Source: an uncultured Clostridia bacterium (GTDB taxonomy: Bacteria; Bacillota; Clostridia; Oscillospirales; Oscillospiraceae). From it: 14,651 bases of DNA. How positions within the stretch are numbered: the first letter of the stretch is position 1; each line of letters starts with the position of its first letter. The notes beneath the pieces are model-generated. The model worked only from the letters and a program-made list of their open reading frames with translations. It searched no databases and was not told the origin of the DNA. The position numbers were made by a program, and so were the translations under genes. Shown here piece after piece: positions 12,950-14,651 of the stretch. The stretch is taken from the NCBI GenBank assembly GCA_938049125.1, contig CALICR010000022.1:1-14651 (forward strand), in the 5' to 3' direction.

Positions 12950-13715
12950 TTCCCATGCCCATCTGGACGACCGCCGCTTTGACGGCGACCGGGCCGACGT
13001 GCTCCGGCAGATGGCGGAGCAGAGGGTCACGGGTATGATGAACGTGGGGTGCAGTTGGGAAAGCTCGCTCCGCTCCGTCGCGTTGGCGGAGGAGCACGCT
13101 TTCATTTACGCCGCCGTCGGGTCCCACCCGGACGCCGCGGACGAGGTGGACGAGGCGATGCTGGACCGCTATCGCGCGCTCGTTGCATCCCATCCGAAAA
13201 TTCATGCCGTCGGCGAGATCGGCCTCGATTACCACTATGAGAACATCCCCCGCGCCGTTCAGCAGCGGGCCTTCCGGCTCCAGCTTGAGCTGGCCCGGGA
13301 GCTTGGGCTGCCTGTTATCGTCCACGAGCGCGAGGCCCACGGCGATGCCCTCTGCATCCTCGCCGACTTCCCGGACGTGACCGGCGTGTTCCACTGCTAC
13401 TCCGGCGCCTGGGAGATGGCCCAGCTGCTCCTGAAGCGGGGCTGGTACCTGGGCTTCACCGGTGTCATCACCTTCAAGAACGCCCGCCGGGCGGTGGAGG
13501 TGGTGGAAAACGCGCCGCTGCACCGGCTGCTCATCGAGACGGACTGCCCCTATATGGCACCGGAGCCCTTCCGCGGCCAGCGCAGCGACCCCAGCATGGT
13601 GCCGCGGATGGCCGCGAAGATCGCGGAGATCAAGGGTGTCACACCGGAGGAGGCGGGCCGCGTCACGGCGGAGAATGCCCGTCGGCTCTTCCGGATCGAT
13701 CCGGAACATTCCTGA
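12933..13715 (+). CDS. tatD: TatD-family metal-dependent deoxyribonuclease
   Basis: A TIM-barrel metallohydrolase of 260 residues. TatD proteins are 3'-5' exonucleases and AP-type nucleases; the YabD branch in Firmicutes is less well characterised. Metal ligands are all visible: H8 and H10 in DSHAHLD, E95 in VGEIGLDYH, H131 in VIVHERE, H154 in FHCYSG and D204 in ETDCPYMAPEPFRGQRSDP. The ATG at 12933 lies inside the mnmG 3' end, with AAGGGGGG just ahead, so it is translationally coupled to mnmG. metG follows after 27 bases. The tatD-metG neighbourhood resembles the Bacillus metS-yabD pair, with the order reversed. Confidence 0.94.
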   Translation: MRVYFDSHAHLDDRRFDGDRADVLRQMAEQRVTGMMNVGCSWESSLRSVALAEEHAFIYAAVGSHPDAADEVDEAMLDRYRALVASHPKIHAVGEIGLDYHYENIPRAVQQRAFRLQLELARELGLPVIVHEREAHGDALCILADFPDVTGVFHCYSGAWEMAQLLLKRGWYLGFTGVITFKNARRAVEVVENAPLHRLLIETDCPYMAPEPFRGQRSDPSMVPRMAAKIAEIKGVTPEEAGRVTAENARRLFRIDPEHS

Positions 13716-13742
13716 AAAACTATCGCTAGGAGGCTAGAAACC

Positions 13743-14651
13743 ATGTGCGATTCCTGTAAGAAACCCTTTTATATCACCACCCCCATCTACTACCCCTCGG
13801 ACAAGCTCCACATCGGCCACACCTACTGCACCGTGGCCACGGACTCCATCGCCCGCTACAAGCGGCTGCGGGGCTACGACGTCCTCTTCCTGACCGGCAC
13901 CGATGAGCACGGCCAGAAGATCGAGACGAAGGCCAAGGAGGCCGGCATCACGCCGAAGCAGTTCGTGGACAACATCGTGGAGGGCCCCGGCGGCATCCTT
14001 GACCTGTGGAAGCTGATGAACATCTCCAACGACCGCTTCATCCGCACCACCGATGACTACCATGTGGCCGCCATTCAAAAAATTTTCCGCCGGATGTACG
14101 AGAAGGGCGACATCTACAAGGGCTACTACGAGGGCCTCTATTGTACGCCCTGCGAATCCTTCTGGACCGAGAGCCAGCTGGTGGACGGCAAGTGCCCGGA
14201 CTGCGGCCGCGAGGTCAAGCCCGCCCGGGAGGAGGCCTACTTCTTCCGCCTCTCCAAGTACGCCGACCGCATCCGGGACCTGCTGGAGAACACCGACTTC
14301 CTGGAGCCGCGCTCCCGCGTCAACGAGATGGTCAACAACTTCATCAAGCCGGGCCTCGAGGACCTTTGCGTCTCCCGGACCTCCTTCACCTGGGGCATCC
14401 CGGTGGACTTCGACCCGGGCCACGTGGTCTATGTGTGGGTCGATGCGCTGTGCAACTATATCACGGCCCTGGGCTATGAGAACGACCGCTACGACGACTA
14501 TAAGAAGTACTGGCCCGGCGTCAACATCGTCGGCAAGGAGATCGTCCGGTTCCACTCCATCATCTGGCCGGCCATCCTCATGAGCCTCGGCGAGCCGCTG
14601 CCCAAGAAGGTCTACGGCCACGGCTGGCTGCTGCTGGACGGCGGCAAGATG
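13743..14651 (+). CDS. metG: Methionyl-tRNA synthetase, N-terminal part (truncated by window edge)
   Basis: Class I synthetase that charges initiator and elongator tRNA-Met. The visible 303 codons cover most of the catalytic domain: HIGH motif at 23-26 (LHIGHTYC), the TGTDEHGQKIE segment (51-61), and a zinc knuckle with C134, C137, C151 and C154 (CTPCES...CPDCG). The window ends at GGKM, the first residues of the KMSKS loop, so the anticodon-binding part is missing. The ATG has AGGAGG nine bases ahead. Between residues 79 and 90 there is EGPGGILDLWK where relatives, as I recall them, have a form about three residues shorter (like AGIKDLWK). It is the third gene of the mnmG-tatD-metG operon, with no promoter of its own seen. 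Confidence 0.95.
   Translation, partial: MCDSCKKPFYITTPIYYPSDKLHIGHTYCTVATDSIARYKRLRGYDVLFLTGTDEHGQKIETKAKEAGITPKQFVDNIVEGPGGILDLWKLMNISNDRFIRTTDDYHVAAIQKIFRRMYEKGDIYKGYYEGLYCTPCESFWTESQLVDGKCPDCGREVKPAREEAYFFRLSKYADRIRDLLENTDFLEPRSRVNEMVNNFIKPGLEDLCVSRTSFTWGIPVDFDPGHVVYVWVDALCNYITALGYENDRYDDYKKYWPGVNIVGKEIVRFHSIIWPAILMSLGEPLPKKVYGHGWLLLDGGKM

Noticed and set aside
1..14651. CRISPR array, tRNA or rRNA genes, transposase genes, T-box leader ahead of serS or proB
   Set aside because: No regularly spaced repeats, no tRNA cloverleaf, no rRNA sequence and no transposase or integrase coding sequence were seen; the serS and proB upstream spaces are too short or contain other features.

Overview
The window looks like chromosome of a GC-rich Clostridia species, most likely an Oscillospiraceae relative (Oscillibacter/Flavonifractor-like). 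The grounds are strong AGGAGG-type ribosome binding sites, sigma-A type promoters with 17-base spacers, Firmicutes parS sites, LexA, a probable DnaD-type protein and very GC-rich coding sequence. This placement is inference; no rRNA gene is present. The mix of parA/parB, parS, mnmG, tatD and metG is typical of origin-proximal DNA in Firmicutes, although the order here is not the Bacillus order.

Left part (1-5372, all minus strand). A truncated DnaD-like gene comes first, then a tight parA-parB-serS-mscL operon. It starts at a promoter 15 bases from a perfect parS and ends at a strong terminator. lexA has its own promoter, and a PflX-type radical SAM gene reads toward it.

Middle part (5400-8262). 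The radical SAM gene and an RlmD/RumA-type 23S rRNA m5U methyltransferase gene are divergent, with overlapping promoters. A second parS lies almost exactly at the rlmD transcription start. The 3' end of rlmD is the most unusual place in the window. A 16-base stretch of its conserved C-terminal coding region is repeated 1065 bases downstream in the same reading frame. Between the copies lies an AT-rich gene for an HNH endonuclease with three homing-endonuclease-associated repeats, and near the two ends of the insert are 13-base inverted repeats (12/13). The downstream copy leads into an orphan RlmD-type C-terminal tail that breaks off abruptly before the proB promoter. I read this as a small integrative or homing element at the rlmD 3' end, possibly layered on an older insertion.

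Right part (8191-14651). proB-proA form a proline biosynthesis operon with a clear promoter and terminator. A small XRE-family regulator and a 54-residue ORF are divergent, and two related operator-like palindromes lie in their shared promoter region. mnmG-tatD-metG then form an operon with a 17-base overlap between the first two. metG runs off the window inside its KMSKS region.
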